Shown here one piece after another: positions 35,786-44,964 of a stretch of 64,000 bases of DNA. The notes beneath the pieces are model-generated. The model saw nothing but the letters and a program-made list of their open reading frames with translations, was not told where the DNA came from and ran no database searches. Location of the stretch: assembly GCA_004558205.1 (NCBI GenBank), contig SFDM01000005.1:1-64000 (forward strand), written 5' to 3'. Made by a program: the position numbers and the translations under genes. This DNA comes from Pyramidobacter piscolens (GTDB taxonomy: Bacteria; Synergistota; Synergistia; Synergistales; Dethiosulfovibrionaceae). The stretch's first letter is position 1. Every line of letters starts with the position of its first letter.

Positions 35786-35867
35786 TTTTGCTTCCTCCCC
35801 TGGGAAAAACGACATGAGAAAACATCGAGCCGTCCTTTCCCCATAGATATACCATTATTGACCTTAC

Positions 35868-35894
35868 ATTATAGCGACGCGCGAACTCTGTCAA
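35868..35894 (-). promoter_or_regulatory. Promoter of the [FeFe]-hydrogenase operon
   Basis: Read on the minus strand: TTGACA, then TATAAT, both consensus but only 15 bp apart. The predicted start is about 75 bp before the first gene. The short spacing suggests dependence on an activator. Confidence 0.6.
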
Positions 35895-36358
35895 GGCAAT
35901 GGAGTTAAGAAATATGTATCGAAAATAAAAATGAATGCGGCGCGAAAAAGGTGAATTTGGGGGCAGACGACGCGCTTCAAACGGAATGGCGCATGTTTTT
36001 TTGAAGTATTTTCTATTGATTTCTGTCTCGAAAGATTTATTATCTATTAGCGATGTGGTAAAATCATTTATATTCGATGGTTAATTGGTTTCGTCTTGAA
36101 GAATGCGTCATGGGACGGAAGGCTTCTTGTGTCTCAGGAGAAGGGAAGAGATGGGCTTTTCTCTGTCGGCCCAAGAGGAAGTTTTTCCGTTCCTTTTGTG
36201 TTTTTCAGTGATAAGGACCTTTTGAATGTGTAAAAAGTATGAATATGGTGGTTTTCAAATGGAAAGTTTTGTGCTAGAATTTATCATCAAGTAAAATGAG
36301 TTTCGTCTCAGAAGTCTTTTTATCACAATTACGACTACTTGGAAGGGAATGGAATATT
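35895..36358. other. Divergent intergenic region
   Basis: AT-rich DNA between the [FeFe] operon and the MarR gene; no gene seen. A plus-strand TTTTCA-17-TAGAAT (36252-36280) may be the MarR promoter. The region is long enough to hold operators for both sides. Confidence 0.45.
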
Positions 36359-36784
36359 ATGATCAGCGAAGAAGCTTTGGAGAAGATGACATCGACCATT
36401 GTCGAGTTTTGCGAGCGTTTGTACGGTTGGGAGGGTTCTGTGGCGAAGATGGGGCGTCTGTCGCCCCCTCAGCTGAGGACGATTTGCGTTATCGGGCGGA
36501 ACGAGGATATCCGCATGAAGGACATCGCCGACCGCATGGAGCTGACCACGGGAACCGTGACGGTCATGATCGACCGCCTTCAGGCGATGAAGCTTGTGGA
36601 GCGCTGCCGCAACGAAAGCGACCGCCGGTCCTACAAGATCCTTCTTTCCGAGAAGGGCAAGGCCTATTACGAAGAGCACAGGAAACGCCAGAAAGAACTG
36701 GTCCGCAAGCTTGCCCTCAAGGTCTCCGAGGCTGACAGAGAGTGCTGCCAGCGCGTTCTCGAGGATTTTATCCACTGCATCTAA
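36359..36784 (+). CDS. MarR-family transcriptional regulator
   Basis: 141 aa from the ATG at 36359 (a longer in-frame start at 36296 lacks an RBS). The winged helix-turn-helix reads LSPPQLRTICVIGRNEDIRMKDIADRMELTTGTVTVMIDRLQAMKLVERCRNESDRRSYKILLSEKGKAYYEEH, a full MarR signature including the DRR wing. It is divergent from the [FeFe]-hydrogenase operon, so it may control it. No ligand can be inferred. Confidence 0.88.
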   Translation: MISEEALEKMTSTIVEFCERLYGWEGSVAKMGRLSPPQLRTICVIGRNEDIRMKDIADRMELTTGTVTVMIDRLQAMKLVERCRNESDRRSYKILLSEKGKAYYEEHRKRQKELVRKLALKVSEADRECCQRVLEDFIHCI

Positions 36785-37120
36785 GGGAGTTTTAGCGAGC
36801 CTCGCGGGAGACTGAACGCCTCCCTTTTTATGCTGTCGGGCCATGGGGATACTGAACGACCGCGGAGAAACGCCTCATGGGGCGGCTCCGGCGCCGGACT
36901 GAAAACTTTTATGGATTTTGGCGGCGGGCATGCCGCGCCGTTGAGCGCGTTGAATCGGAGATTCTCCGGAAAAATTGATCTTTTTCTTCAGGGCGTGCTT
37001 CTTCGCGAAGGACGCCCTGTGTCGTATTTTTTCCTTTTGATTTTTTCAGCGTTTCCATTACAATAGGGAGTATTCGTCTTTTGCGGAACGCTGACGTGAG
37101 TGAAAGCGGGGTAGGGAAGA
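36785..37120 (+). other. Intergenic region with terminators
   Basis: Holds a short GGGAG/CTCCC hairpin with TTTTT just after the MarR gene (about 36806-36830), and a better terminator at 36989-37030 where CAGGGCGT pairs with ACGCCCTG and is followed by a T-rich tract. No gene is seen in this 336-bp stretch. Confidence 0.55.
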
Positions 37121-37792
37121 ATGGCGCTTCATCCGCTGCTGCAGGCTCTTATGCCTTTGATCAAGGGACTGTCCCTGACGCTGGGGCCTGACTATGAGGT
37201 GGTGCTTCACGATCTGAGCAGCCCGGACCGCTCGATCGTGGCTATTGAAAACGGACATATCAGCGGACGGGCGATCGGCGAACCTCTTGCTGAATATGCT
37301 TTGGAAATGCTCCAGCGCGCGAAGGCGGAGTCGAACAGGAACTACGTGTGCAACTTCCTGTCGCGCACGTCCGATGGAAAACCCATCCGTTCGAGCACGT
37401 TCTATCTGCGCGATACCGACGGGAAAATCGTGGGTTATCTGTGCCTCAACTACGACATGACCCGCGCCGAGATCGTGAAGCAGCTGGCCAAGTCTCTGAC
37501 CTGCATCGCCGAACCGGCGGGAGGCGCGCCGGCGGCGGGGGTCTCGCTTCGGTCGGACATGCTGGAGGAAAACCTGAAGCACATCCGCAACCACGCGAGA
37601 AAGCCGCTGCACCTGTGTACCAAGGCCGAAAACCTTGAGCTGATCCGCGTGCTCGACGACGAGGGTTTTTTCATGCTCAAGGGCGCCGTGGAAAGCTACG
37701 CCCGGGAAGCGGGCAAGACGAAATACACGATCTACCTGTACCTGCGGAGCGTGCGCAGGGAAAAGGAGCGCCGTCTGGCTCAAGAGGTTTGA
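37121..37792 (+). CDS. YheO/DauR-type PAS-HTH transcriptional regulator
   Basis: 223 aa. N-terminal YheO-like PAS domain (LGPDYEVVLHDLSSPDRSIVAIENGHISGRAIGEPL ... NYVCNFLSRTSDGKPIRSSTFYLRDTDGKIVGYLCLNYD) and a C-terminal HTH_22 domain (LIRVLDDEGFFMLKGAVESYAREAGKTKYTIYLYLRSVR). Family members such as DauR regulate amino-acid (D-arginine) metabolism. No target operon is adjacent. Confidence 0.88.
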   Translation: MALHPLLQALMPLIKGLSLTLGPDYEVVLHDLSSPDRSIVAIENGHISGRAIGEPLAEYALEMLQRAKAESNRNYVCNFLSRTSDGKPIRSSTFYLRDTDGKIVGYLCLNYDMTRAEIVKQLAKSLTCIAEPAGGAPAAGVSLRSDMLEENLKHIRNHARKPLHLCTKAENLELIRVLDDEGFFMLKGAVESYAREAGKTKYTIYLYLRSVRREKERRLAQEV

Positions 37793-37964
37793 GTTAGTGA
37801 AAAGTGATGGACGTTTTATAATGTTTGTCGCAATATCTTTTCACAATCCATGCTTTATGAGGAAATGTATTTAGCATGTATTTTCTTTAAGAAAACACTG
37901 TGTTGTGGCCCCGTTTTACCGTATAATGTATACGGTTATGTTGTTCGTAAAGGCGGTGGTATGC

Positions 37965-38132
37965 GTGAAATGCCCACATTGCGGAAAGGAAGACGTGAAG
38001 GACATCGTCTATGGTTACTTGCCTTTCGACCTGGCGCGGCGGCAAAAGGACGGCGAGATCATCTACGGCGGCCTTTTTTTGCCCGAGGGCGCGCCGTCGC
38101 ATTTCTGCGTTCACTGTGGAACGAAATGGTGA
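37965..38132 (+). CDS. Small zinc-ribbon protein
   Basis: 55 aa from the GTG at 37965, with AAAGGCGG about nine bases upstream (another GTG at 37956 is possible). CPHCGKEDV at the N-terminus and FCVHCGTKW at the C-terminus form a likely four-Cys zinc site. A TATAAT box at 37922-37927 may be its promoter. Function unknown. Confidence 0.6.
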   Translation: MKCPHCGKEDVKDIVYGYLPFDLARRQKDGEIIYGGLFLPEGAPSHFCVHCGTKW

Positions 38133-38196
38133 TCTTGGCGAAAGGGGGAAAGCCTTAGGGTATTACGAAGGGGCGGCGTCGTCTCTTCTTAAACAG

Positions 38197-38235
38197 TGAG
38201 ATCTCCCGGTTGTGCGCGGGGAGGCTCAGTTTTTT
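38197..38235 (+). terminator. Terminator before the Mbh operon
   Basis: TGAG-AT-CTCCC pairs with GGGAG-G-CTCA, followed by GTTTTTT. It insulates the hydrogenase operon from the zinc-ribbon gene, 20 bp before mbhA. Confidence 0.7.
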
Positions 38236-38255
38236 GACAGAGGGGGTATAGGAGA

Positions 38256-38744
38256 TTGTTTGTTTTTGTCCTATCATTTGTCACCTACCTGCTTCTTTCC
38301 TGGTCAGGTGAGGCTCTGCCGGTTTATGAATATGTGATCGCCCTTCTCGTGGCGACCATACTGTTCCTGTCGGTCCGGAGCCGAAATCATTCCCGGCGCT
38401 ATGGCGTGGAGGGCGTGAGCCCGAGACGCTGGGGGCTTTTTATCTGCTATATCTTTGGTCCCTTTCTGTTCGCTCTGATCAAGGCGAACATCGACGTGGC
38501 CCTGCGCATTATCACGGGTCGGGTCAAACCGGGCATCGTGAAGATCTCCACGGGCATTCAGAGCAGCCTGGGACAGACGGTGCTGGCCGACTCGATCACG
38601 CTGACGCCCGGCACGATGACCGTCGACGTCGACGAGACCAATGGGGATCTGTACATTCACTGGATTAACGTCACTGATCTGAATCCCACTGAAGAAATGA
38701 TCTATGGTTCCTTTGGCGACTGGGTGAGGAGGATGATTCGATGA
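38256..38744 (+). CDS. mbhA: Mbh hydrogenase subunit A (MrpE/MnhE-like)
   Basis: 162 aa, TTG start with AGGGGG about nine bases upstream. MnhE-type protein: two or three N-terminal membrane helices (VFVLSFVTYLLLSWSG, YVIALLVATILFLSV, FICYIFGPFLFALIKANIDVALRII), then a soluble domain ending GDLYIHWINV. First gene of a 14-gene operon in Pyrococcus mbhA-N order. It would form part of the Na+/H+-translocating half of the complex. The stop overlaps mbhB by 4 nt. Confidence 0.88.
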   Translation: MFVFVLSFVTYLLLSWSGEALPVYEYVIALLVATILFLSVRSRNHSRRYGVEGVSPRRWGLFICYIFGPFLFALIKANIDVALRIITGRVKPGIVKISTGIQSSLGQTVLADSITLTPGTMTVDVDETNGDLYIHWINVTDLNPTEEMIYGSFGDWVRRMIR

Positions 38745-39013
38745 GCATGGCTCAATGGCTGTTTGGTTTCGCGGCGGCGTTTCTCGGAGTTCTCGCGATC
38801 GGCACGGTGGTCCGTATGATCTGGGGCCCCACTGACGCCGACCGCGCCGTTGCGCTCGACACCATGAACTCTCTGGTGATCGCCATCATGATCCTGCTGG
38901 CGGCGGCCTATGACTCGGTGCTGCTGGTGGACCTCGCGATCGTCTACGCCGGTCTTTCTTTCGTGGCGACCATGTTCCTGGCGCGCTACATTGAGAGGAG
39001 GAGCCGTTCATGA
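38741..39013 (+). CDS. mbhB: Mbh hydrogenase subunit B (MrpF/MnhF-like)
   Basis: 90 aa with three predicted helices. WGPTDADRAVALDTMNSLVIAIMILLAAAYDSVLLVDLAIVYAGLSFVATMFLARYIER is the MnhF signature. Overlaps its neighbours by 4 nt each side, implying translational coupling. Confidence 0.9.
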   Translation: MSMAQWLFGFAAAFLGVLAIGTVVRMIWGPTDADRAVALDTMNSLVIAIMILLAAAYDSVLLVDLAIVYAGLSFVATMFLARYIERRSRS

Positions 39014-39420
39014 GCGCTGTCTTTCACGTGCTGGTCATTCCCTTCGTCATTCTGGGCCTGTTGGTAAACTGTCTTGGAGTGATCTCGCTTTACCGTTTTA
39101 AGGACGTTTTCATGAGGATGCACGGAGCGACGAAGTGCAGCACCCTGGGCACTCTGTTCTGCGCCCTGGCGGTGATCGTCTATTCGGTGATCCGCCTGAT
39201 TGCGGGCGGCGAAGGCCGCTTCGCCGTGCTGATCATCCATATCGTCGCGGCCATATTCGGCCTGCTGATCGCCAACTCGACGGGCGCGCACGTCCTGGCG
39301 CGCGCTGCCTATCGTTCCGGCATCCGCCCCAAATATGCCGTCGTCGACGACCTGAACGCCTTCTGCGAGAAGGAGCTTCAGGAAGAGCAGGCGTCTTCTT
39401 CTGAAGAGAAAGGAGAATAA
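39010..39420 (+). CDS. mbhC: Mbh hydrogenase subunit C (MrpG/MnhG-like)
   Basis: 136 aa. The MnhG pattern is clear: NCLGVISLYRFKDVFMRMHGATKCSTLGTLFCALAVIVYSVI. Three membrane helices, and a C-terminal acidic tail of about 25 residues beyond the usual end. Confidence 0.9.
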   Translation: MSAVFHVLVIPFVILGLLVNCLGVISLYRFKDVFMRMHGATKCSTLGTLFCALAVIVYSVIRLIAGGEGRFAVLIIHIVAAIFGLLIANSTGAHVLARAAYRSGIRPKYAVVDDLNAFCEKELQEEQASSSEEKGE

Positions 39421-39422
39421 CC

Positions 39423-39683
39423 GTGGACAATCTGCACATGATCGTACTTCTGCTTCTGGTCATCACGGGTTTCTTCTCCGTGTGGTTCCGCGACCTTCTG
39501 TGCTCGGTGATCAGCGCCGGGGCGTTCAGCCTGCTGATGGCGCTTGAGTTCTACATTCTGCAGGCGCCCGACGTGGCGATCGCCGAAGCGGGCATCGGCG
39601 CGGCCCTCGATACGGCCATTTTCATCATCGCCCTGACGGGCATCGGCTATGTCCATCGCGGAAACGGAGGCGGCAAACGATGA
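39423..39683 (+). CDS. mbhD: Mbh hydrogenase subunit D (DUF4040, MrpA-tail-like)
   Basis: 86 aa, GTG start behind AAAGGAG. Sequence GAFSLLMALEFYILQAPDVAIAEAGIGAALDTAIFIIALTGIG is typical of the MbhD/DUF4040 family, corresponding to a piece of MrpA's C-terminus with the conserved 'APDVA-AEA' helix implicated in ion transfer. Confidence 0.88.
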   Translation: MDNLHMIVLLLLVITGFFSVWFRDLLCSVISAGAFSLLMALEFYILQAPDVAIAEAGIGAALDTAIFIIALTGIGYVHRGNGGGKR

Positions 39684-39961
39684 AAAACAAGGCTGTTTAC
39701 GTGATTGCCGTGATCATTATGGGCGGCGTGCTGATGGGTTCCATGGCGCGCCTGCGTCCTTTCGGCGAGCCTGAGCAGGCGGCCATGGCGGTGGACGAGC
39801 ATTATCTGGATCGCGCCGGCGTGGACCTTTCCTGCGAAAACGTGGTAACGTCCATCGTGTTCGACTACCGCGGCTTTGATACGATCGGCGAGTCTTCTGT
39901 TCTGTTCACGGCGCTTCTTTCCGTGATGATGCTGTTCCGCAAAGGAGGCAGAAAACTATGA
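39680..39961 (+). CDS. mbhE: Mbh hydrogenase subunit E
   Basis: 93 aa. One N-terminal helix and one C-terminal helix flank a soluble stretch containing NVVTSIVFDYRGFDTIGESSVLFTALLSVMMLF, the MbhE/MrpA-end motif (V-DYRG-DT-GE). Overlaps mbhD and mbhF by 4 nt. Confidence 0.88.
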   Translation: MKNKAVYVIAVIIMGGVLMGSMARLRPFGEPEQAAMAVDEHYLDRAGVDLSCENVVTSIVFDYRGFDTIGESSVLFTALLSVMMLFRKGGRKL

Positions 39962-40458
39962 GACCTCTTTCGATTATCGCGCGTACAGCCTGTGATATGT
40001 ACGCCTGGTTCATGGTGGTGTTCGGCGTCTACGTGATCGTTCACGGCGACGTCACGCCCGGCGGCGGTTTCCAGGGCGGCGCCATCACGGCCACGTTCCT
40101 TGCGATGCTGCTGATCACTCAGGGCAGCAAGGTCGTCACGGGCTGGCTGAACACGAACATCTATAAGTTCTGTCTGTTCCTGGGGCTTTTCATGTTCATC
40201 GGCTTCGGCCTGATGGGCATTGGCTGGGATTTCAGCGGAACCATGATGCTGAACTGGGCGACGGTCCCTCATGACCTTCTCGCGGCGGTAAAACCCTGGT
40301 GGCCTCCCTCGGGGACGGTCGCCCTGATGGACATCGCTGTGGGCATCGAGGTTACCGGCGGGCTGAGCCTGATCCTGATCACCATGTTCAGAGCCATCCG
40401 CATGAGTGAAGTTCAGGAAGACGGCAAAGGAAAGGAGACGGGCCATGATCAGCAGTAA
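39958..40458 (+). CDS. mbhF: Mbh hydrogenase subunit F (MrpB/MnhB-like)
   Basis: 166 aa. MnhB signature VFGVYVIVHGDVTPGGGFQGGAITATFLAMLLI, four helices. Its 3' end overlaps mbhG by 14 nt. Confidence 0.9.
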   Translation: MRPLSIIARTACDMYAWFMVVFGVYVIVHGDVTPGGGFQGGAITATFLAMLLITQGSKVVTGWLNTNIYKFCLFLGLFMFIGFGLMGIGWDFSGTMMLNWATVPHDLLAAVKPWWPPSGTVALMDIAVGIEVTGGLSLILITMFRAIRMSEVQEDGKGKETGHDQQ

Positions 40459-40798
40459 TCTGCCCTATTTTGTGGTCGCGCTTCTGTTCCTGATCGGACT
40501 GGTCGGCGTGATCCTGGAGAATAACCTGATTAAAATCGGCATTGCCATTGGCGTCATGGAGTCGGCGGCAAACATGTTCCTGATCGTCCTGGGCTACAAG
40601 AACGGCGGTTATATCCCCGTGAAGTTCCTGATGCCCGAAGGCGTGACGAATTTCGTTCTGCCCACGCCCCAGGCTTTGACGCTGACGGCCATCGTTATCG
40701 CTTTGGCCACGTCGGCGCTGATGCTTTCTCTCATCGTCATGCTGTACCGCCATTATGGCACGCTTGACATTCGCGAAATCAGGAGGCTGAGAGGATGA
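40445..40798 (+). CDS. mbhG: Mbh hydrogenase subunit G (MrpC/NuoK-like)
   Basis: 117 aa from the ATG at 40445, inside the end of mbhF. Three helices; LIKIGIAIGVMESAANMFLIVLGY and NFVLPTPQALTLTAIVIALATSALMLSLIVMLYR match MrpC/NuoK with its 'DP(v)-QALTLTAIVI' motif, here TPQALTLTAIVI. Confidence 0.9.
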   Translation: MISSNLPYFVVALLFLIGLVGVILENNLIKIGIAIGVMESAANMFLIVLGYKNGGYIPVKFLMPEGVTNFVLPTPQALTLTAIVIALATSALMLSLIVMLYRHYGTLDIREIRRLRG

Positions 40799-42363
40799 AC
40801 TTCTTTAATCACCTTCCGGCGCTGGCTCTGGCTCTGCCTCTGCTGGGCGCTTTCGCGACACCCCTGGTGGGCTCGCTGGCCGGCAACAGGGCCCGCAACG
40901 TCTGGGTGGCCTGCGTTTCAGGCCTGGTCGCCCTGATCGTCTTCGGCCTCCTGTGCCGTGTCGTCTCCATGGGAACTCAGATCTACGTCATGGGCGCGTC
41001 CAGCTGGAATCTGGCGCTGCCCTCGGGATTCTCGATTCCCGTGCGCATCATCATCGAGGCCGACGCCTTCAACGCCCTTCTGGCCTTTATCGCGGCCCTG
41101 TCGGGGTTTGCGGGGGTCATCTACGGCCTGAAGTTCGTCGATAAGTTCACGGGGCTGAACTATTACAGCGCGCTCTATCTGCTTCTGACGGCCGGCACTT
41201 TGGGCATGATCCTGACGGGCGACCTGTTCAACTTCTTCGTCTTCCTGGAAATCGCCTCCGTGGCCTCCTTCGGTCTGATCGCCTTCTGGCGCGACCGCCC
41301 CGAAGCCATCGAAGCCTCCTACAAGTACATGCTGGTGTCGCAGCTTGCGGCGATGCTGGTGCTGATGGCGCTGGCCTTCATCTATGGCCGCTACGGCGTC
41401 CTCAACATGGCGGGCTTCGCCAAGGCTGTACAGCCCGGCATGATCGAAAAGATGATCCTGATCTTCATCTTGGTGGCGCTGGGCATGAAATGCGGCGCCT
41501 TCCCGATGCACATGTGGATGCCCGATGCTTACGCCGAAGCCCCCGCTTCGGTCACAGTGCTTCTGGTGGCCACGAGCCAGGCTTCTCTGGTGGTGCTGGC
41601 CAGGTTCTGCTTCTCTCTGTACGGCACTGAAATGGGCACCGAGGCGGTTCCCTGGGCGCTGATCATCCTGGGCTGCCTGTCCATGTTCGGCGGCGTCACC
41701 ATGGCCGTGGTGCAGCATGAAGTGAAGCGCCTGATGGGCTACCACTCGGTGTCGCAGGTGGGGTATATGCTGACGGCCTTCGGCGTGGGGCTTCTGGCTC
41801 TGGGCGACGCCAAGGCGATGAACGACTATGGCCTGATGGCGGTTGAAGGCGGCATTTACCATATGATCAACTACATGCTGTACAAGGGCCTGCTGTTCCT
41901 CTGCGCGGGCGCCCTGTACTACGCCGTGGGATCCCGCGATCTGGACAAGATGGGCGGTTTGGCGCGGAAGATGCCTGTGACCAGCGCTCTGTTCCTCATC
42001 GCCGCCGCGGCGATCGCCGGCCTGCCTCCCTTTAACGGCTTTGTGTCGAAGTGGATGATCTACGAGAGCGTCTTTGCCGTCCATCCCTTTATCATGGTGG
42101 TGGCTCTGGCGACGTCGGTGCTGACGCTGGCCTCCTTCGTCAAGGTCTATCAGGCGGCGTTCCTCGGGCCCGAGCGCCCGGCCCTGGCGGGGGTCCGCGA
42201 GGTTCCCTGCGAGATGCTCGCAGGCATGGTCCTTCTGACCGTCATGATCCTGGTCTTCTCGCTGTTCCCCTCCTGGACGGTGAACACGCTGGTCCGCCCT
42301 GCGGCTGAAGCACTTGTGAATAAGGCGTCCTACGCGGCCGCCGTTATGGGAGGTGCACTCTGA
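40795..42363 (+). CDS. mbhH: Mbh hydrogenase subunit H (MrpD/NuoN-like ion pump)
   Basis: 522 aa, about 14 membrane helices. The proton/Na+-antiporter core is present: GDLFNFFVFLEIASVASFGLIAF (key Glu in helix 5), CGAFPMHMWMPDAYAEAPASVTVLLVATSQASLVVLARF (Lys/His helix), VKRLMGYHSVSQVGYMLTAFGVGLL and ALFLIAAAAIAGLPPFNGFVSKW. It is the main ion-translocating subunit, coupled to H2 evolution. Confidence 0.93.
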   Translation: MNFFNHLPALALALPLLGAFATPLVGSLAGNRARNVWVACVSGLVALIVFGLLCRVVSMGTQIYVMGASSWNLALPSGFSIPVRIIIEADAFNALLAFIAALSGFAGVIYGLKFVDKFTGLNYYSALYLLLTAGTLGMILTGDLFNFFVFLEIASVASFGLIAFWRDRPEAIEASYKYMLVSQLAAMLVLMALAFIYGRYGVLNMAGFAKAVQPGMIEKMILIFILVALGMKCGAFPMHMWMPDAYAEAPASVTVLLVATSQASLVVLARFCFSLYGTEMGTEAVPWALIILGCLSMFGGVTMAVVQHEVKRLMGYHSVSQVGYMLTAFGVGLLALGDAKAMNDYGLMAVEGGIYHMINYMLYKGLLFLCAGALYYAVGSRDLDKMGGLARKMPVTSALFLIAAAAIAGLPPFNGFVSKWMIYESVFAVHPFIMVVALATSVLTLASFVKVYQAAFLGPERPALAGVREVPCEMLAGMVLLTVMILVFSLFPSWTVNTLVRPAAEALVNKASYAAAVMGGAL

Positions 42364-42698
42364 TGTTTGGAAGCATCTTCACTGGCGCTGGCTTCTGGGA
42401 TGCCGGCGCATGGATTCTCCTGTTCATTCTGGCCGGTTTTTATGCGTATGGTCTTCGTATGTTGGGCAGAAAGGACTACAAGAAGGGTACCGCTCAGGAT
42501 GAGATCTATTATTCGGGCAACGTGGTGGGCGACGCCGATGAAATTTCGGTTCCCGCCAGCTCTTCCTACTGGGGATTTCGCGAGGCCCTTAAGGGGTACT
42601 ACGCGCGTTTGAGCGCTCTGCATACGGGAGTGGGCACCGATTACGTGGGCTGGTTCGTGATCACGGCCGCGGTCATTCTCGTTTGTGCGCTCGTATAG
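42363..42698 (+). CDS. mbhI: Mbh hydrogenase subunit I
   Basis: 111 aa with N- and C-terminal membrane helices and a soluble middle (RKDYKKGTAQDEIYYSGN). By position and topology it is MbhI, the small linker between the antiporter half and the hydrogenase half. Its ATG overlaps the last base of mbhH. Sequence similarity alone would be weak; the operon order decides. Confidence 0.78.
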   Translation: MFGSIFTGAGFWDAGAWILLFILAGFYAYGLRMLGRKDYKKGTAQDEIYYSGNVVGDADEISVPASSSYWGFREALKGYYARLSALHTGVGTDYVGWFVITAAVILVCALV

Positions 42699-42707
42699 GA
42701 GGCTGCT

Positions 42708-43172
42708 ATGAAGCTGGATACATATCTTCAGATTCTGCCCAAGTCCCTTTGGGTTTTCAGCCTGAACACCGGTTCGTGCAACGGCTGCGACATCGAAATC
42801 GTCGCAAGCCTGACGCCTCGCTACGACATTGAGCGCTTCGGCATGAAGCTGACGGGGACGCCGCGTCATGCCGATGTTCTGGTGGTGACAGGTCCTGTGA
42901 CTCGCTTTATGGAGCCCAAACTGCGGCAGATTTACGCGCAGATTCCCGACCCGAAGGTGGTGGTTGCCGTGGGCAACTGCGCCGTATCGGGCGATGTGTT
43001 CTTTAAATCCTACAACCTGGTCGGCCCCGTGGACAGGATTATCCCCGTGGACGTTTACGTGCACGGCTGCGCCGTCCGTCCCGAGGCGATCATCGAAGGC
43101 GTTGCCAAGGCTGTCGTCATTCTCGAGGGCAAGCGCGCCGCGCTTGAAAAGGGAGAGGGGGTCGGGGCTTAG
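42708..43172 (+). CDS. mbhJ: Mbh [NiFe] hydrogenase small subunit (NuoB-like)
   Basis: 154 aa. Four cysteines for the proximal [4Fe-4S] cluster are visible: NTGSCNGCDIE (C24, C27), AVGNCAVSGDVF and VHGCAVRPEAI (normally PGCPPRP). It passes electrons to the Ni-Fe site of MbhL. Confidence 0.92.
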   Translation: MKLDTYLQILPKSLWVFSLNTGSCNGCDIEIVASLTPRYDIERFGMKLTGTPRHADVLVVTGPVTRFMEPKLRQIYAQIPDPKVVVAVGNCAVSGDVFFKSYNLVGPVDRIIPVDVYVHGCAVRPEAIIEGVAKAVVILEGKRAALEKGEGVGA

Positions 43173-43721
43173 ATGGAACTCTATCTCGATAAAAAACCGA
43201 ACTACAAGGTCCCTGCGGAAGTGCAGGCTTTTGTGCAGTCTCGGATGGGCGAAGCGCTGCTTTCCTCGGAGCTTCGCGAAATCAAGACTGGCAAGGCGGG
43301 GATTCCGACGGTCCATCTGTGGCTGACGGTGGCCCGCGAAGGTTTTCTGAAGCTTGTCGACACGTTGGGCGAGCTGGACTTCCCCCACTTCCACGTCTGT
43401 TCCGGCAACGACGACGGCGACACGATCCGCCAGAACTATCACTTTTCTCTCTACCGCTGCGAAGGCCGCGGGAAGGAGCTGAACGTCACCATCGTCGTGT
43501 CGGTGCCCAAGTCCGATCCTGTGCTGCCCTCGCTGCACAGCCGTATTCCCGGCGTGGGTTTTGCGGAACGCGAGATGTTCGAGATGCTGGGCGTGGATCA
43601 CGACGGTCAGCCCGTGAAGGACCTGGTATTCCTTCCCGATGACTGGGACCGTTCTATCCTGCCCTGGCGCCGCGACGAGAAGGGCCCCGAAGGCAAGGGC
43701 GTCATCAACGAGCTGAGTTAG
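43173..43721 (+). CDS. mbhK: Mbh hydrogenase subunit K (NuoC-like)
   Basis: 182 aa, starting on the base after mbhJ ends. The NuoC signature LHSRIPGVGFAEREMFEMLGVDHDGQPVKDLVFLPDDWDRSILPWRRDE is clear. It scaffolds the large subunit. Confidence 0.92.
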   Translation: MELYLDKKPNYKVPAEVQAFVQSRMGEALLSSELREIKTGKAGIPTVHLWLTVAREGFLKLVDTLGELDFPHFHVCSGNDDGDTIRQNYHFSLYRCEGRGKELNVTIVVSVPKSDPVLPSLHSRIPGVGFAEREMFEMLGVDHDGQPVKDLVFLPDDWDRSILPWRRDEKGPEGKGVINELS

Positions 43722-43734
43722 GGAGGTAAGGATA

Positions 43735-44964
43735 ATGACAAAAACCTACAAGCTTCCAATTGGCCCTGCCCACGTGGGACTGAAAGAACCCGTTACCGCA
43801 TGGCTGGACATTGAAGGCGAACGCATCGTCGACGCGCACATCCGTCCCGGCGCGATTCACCGCGGCATAGAATTCATGTCCCGCGACCGCAACCCCATAC
43901 AGGTGATCTACCTGGCCGAGCGCGTCTGCGGCATCTGCTCCTTCAGTCACGCCATCGCCTTCGTGAAGGCCGTGGAGGACGCCGCGAAGATCGCCGTGCC
44001 CGTTCGCGGCCAGTACATCAGAAGCCTGGTGCTGGAACTGGAGCGCGTGCACAGCCATATCCTGTGGTGTTCCGTGGCCTGCTACAGCATCGGTTTCGAT
44101 TCCGGCTTCCATCTGGGCATGCTGCTGCGCGAAAAGGTGATGGACGTGCTGGAAGCCCTGACGGGCAACCGTGTCAACTACGCCGTCACCACCGTGGGCG
44201 GCGTGAGATGGGACGTGACCCCCAAGGTGCGCCGTGCCGTAGAGGACCTTATCGCCTACTACCGCAACGAATACCAGGCCTTTTACGACGTGGTGATCGG
44301 CGATCCCGTGATCTGCGCCCGACTGCGCCATGTGGGCGAGCTGTCCCAAGCCGACGCCGTGAAACTCTGCGCCCTGGGCCCTACAGCCCGCGGCAGCGGC
44401 CTCCGCACCGACGTGCGCGAGTCCGCCCCCTACGACGCCTACGCTGACATCCCCGTAAAGGCCGTGGTGCCCCAGGACTATTTCGGGGAAGTGCACGGCG
44501 ACGTGCTGGACCGTTTCCTGGTCCGCCTTCTCGAAACCTATCAGTCCCTGGACCTGCTTGAGAAGATCCTCGAAGGCCTTCCCGAAGGCCCCATCACCTT
44601 CGAGCCCAAGCCCGCCAAGCTGCTGAGCTGCCTCAAATCAGCCAGCGGCGTGGGCTATGGCTGTATCGAAGCCCCCCGCGGCGACACCACCCACGTGGTC
44701 GAACTCCGCGCCGGAGAAGAAAACATCTACTGGTGGAAACTCCGTGCCCCCACCTACGCCTCGGCCCAAGCCTGGCCCCTGATGTTCATCGGGAACGACC
44801 TGGGCGACGCGCCGCTGATCATCAACAGCATTGACCCCTGCATCAGCTGCATGGAGCGAGTGATCATCACCGACCGCGCCACCGGAAAGGGCTCCCAGAT
44901 CACAAAAGAGCAGCTGCTCAAGCTGTGCCGCGAAAAGACAAGGAGGATGAGAACCCAATGCTGA
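43735..44964 (+). CDS. mbhL: Mbh [NiFe] hydrogenase large subunit (NuoD-like)
   Basis: 409 aa, GGGAGG before the ATG. Both Ni-Fe ligand pairs are intact: ERVCGICSFSHA (C65, C68) and DPCISCMER (C369, C372). This separates it from Complex I NuoD and from sulfur-reducing Mbs enzymes, which lack part of this set, so H2 production is predicted. An extra 35-residue tail follows the second motif; Mbh-type large subunits are usually processed there by an endopeptidase not found in this window. Confidence 0.94.
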   Translation: MTKTYKLPIGPAHVGLKEPVTAWLDIEGERIVDAHIRPGAIHRGIEFMSRDRNPIQVIYLAERVCGICSFSHAIAFVKAVEDAAKIAVPVRGQYIRSLVLELERVHSHILWCSVACYSIGFDSGFHLGMLLREKVMDVLEALTGNRVNYAVTTVGGVRWDVTPKVRRAVEDLIAYYRNEYQAFYDVVIGDPVICARLRHVGELSQADAVKLCALGPTARGSGLRTDVRESAPYDAYADIPVKAVVPQDYFGEVHGDVLDRFLVRLLETYQSLDLLEKILEGLPEGPITFEPKPAKLLSCLKSASGVGYGCIEAPRGDTTHVVELRAGEENIYWWKLRAPTYASAQAWPLMFIGNDLGDAPLIINSIDPCISCMERVIITDRATGKGSQITKEQLLKLCREKTRRMRTQC